Positions 5,638 through 5,843 of a stretch of 5,843 bases of DNA are shown here, in pieces (within the stretch, counting starts at the first letter, position 1; each line of letters starts with the position of its first letter). Both the position numbers and the translations under genes were made by a program. Below the pieces are notes generated by a model. The model was not told where the DNA came from, ran no database searches, and saw nothing but the letters and a program-made list of their open reading frames with translations. The stretch comes from RGIG3009 sp964390295 (GTDB taxonomy: Bacteria > Bacillota > Clostridia > Oscillospirales > Acutalibacteraceae): NCBI GenBank assembly GCA_964390295.1, contig CAYMHR010000056.1, forward strand, positions 1 to 5,843, given 5' to 3'.

Positions 5638-5685
5638 AAAAGGAAAAGCGGCTCCGTCCGGGAGTAATCCCAGGCGGAGCCGCTT
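5638..5685 (-). terminator. Rho-independent terminator of the right-edge gene
   Basis: An 11-base-pair perfect outer stem (5646-5656 with 5675-5685) is extended by an inner GC-rich stem with small bulges (5658-5663 with 5668-5674) and a GTAA tetraloop. On the minus strand it runs into TTTTCCTTTT. It lies about 23 bases after the stop codon of the right-edge gene and just before the AraC-family promoter. The plus-strand side has no T-run, so it acts in one direction. Confidence 0.9.
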
Positions 5686-5708
5686 CGGTCAAATCAGATT
5701 ACCGCAGA

Positions 5709-5843
5709 TTACTTCAGGCTGTTTTCGTACTGCTGGATCATCTTTTTGATCGTGTGTCCCACAGAACTTTCGTCCTCGGAAACCGTTACGGCGTCTGGGT
5801 TTTTACCCTTGTCGGACACATTAGTAGTGATGATACCACTGCG
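5709..5843 (-). CDS. C-terminal end of an unidentified protein (partial)
   Basis: The last 44 codons of a gene that continues past the right edge, reading on the minus strand to TAA at 5709. The visible tail begins RSGIITTNVSDKGKNPD, continues through an acidic segment (SEDESS) and ends in a probable amphipathic helix (TIKKMIQQYENSLK). It is hydrophilic, with no membrane segment and no recognised motif. I do not recognise the family. A good terminator follows the stop codon, which supports it as a real gene end. It is on the same strand as, and upstream of, the AraC-family regulator, so a functional link is possible but not shown. Confidence 0.7.
   Translation of the reverse strand, partial: RSGIITTNVSDKGKNPDAVTVSEDESSVGHTIKKMIQQYENSLK

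Noticed and set aside
1..5843. CRISPR arrays, complete insertion sequences, tandem repeats, rRNA
   Set aside because: No regularly spaced repeats, no transposase coding sequence and no rRNA-like conserved blocks were seen in the window.

Overview
The window looks like a chromosomal stretch from a Bacillota (Clostridia) bacterium, probably an anaerobe of the gut Oscillospirales type. The reasons are the clostridial flavour of FeoB (QHTGNWPGKTV and CNGR motifs), purine-rich ribosome binding sites, near-consensus housekeeping promoters, a tRNA with encoded CCA, and a degenerate tyrosine recombinase of a kind I associate with these bacteria. Base composition appears to be near 50% GC by eye. The taxonomic placement is inference from recalled family resemblance, not a search.

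Layout. Bases 62-2433 (minus strand) hold a two-gene ferrous iron uptake operon, feoA then feoB, joined by a 4-base ATGA overlap. Bases 2434-2640 form a divergent intergenic region carrying a strong promoter for a plus-strand gene. That gene (2641-4122) encodes a membrane-anchored CapA/PgsA-type metallophosphatase-fold protein and ends in a strong hairpin terminator (4135-4167). It is followed by a 76-codon remnant of a tyrosine recombinase (4252-4482) that has lost its middle and its catalytic C-terminus. Two hairpins follow, the second a bidirectional terminator shared with a tRNA-Gln(CUG) gene on the minus strand (4597-4670). The tRNA has its own TTGACA/TATAAT promoter. Further right, on the minus strand, lie an AraC-family regulator (4766-5554, GTG start) with an extended -10 promoter, a strong terminator (5638-5685), and the last 44 codons of an unidentified gene that runs off the right edge.

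How the genes relate. FeoA and FeoB work together in Fe(II) import. The other genes appear to be independently transcribed: CapA has its own promoter and terminator, as does the tRNA. The AraC regulator is separated from the unidentified upstream gene by a terminator, although same-strand adjacency leaves open a regulatory link to it. I do not see a coherent new multi-gene system here. The items most worth a second look are the gutted recombinase beside a tRNA, the Cys/His-rich insertion in the CapA protein, and the regulator start site.
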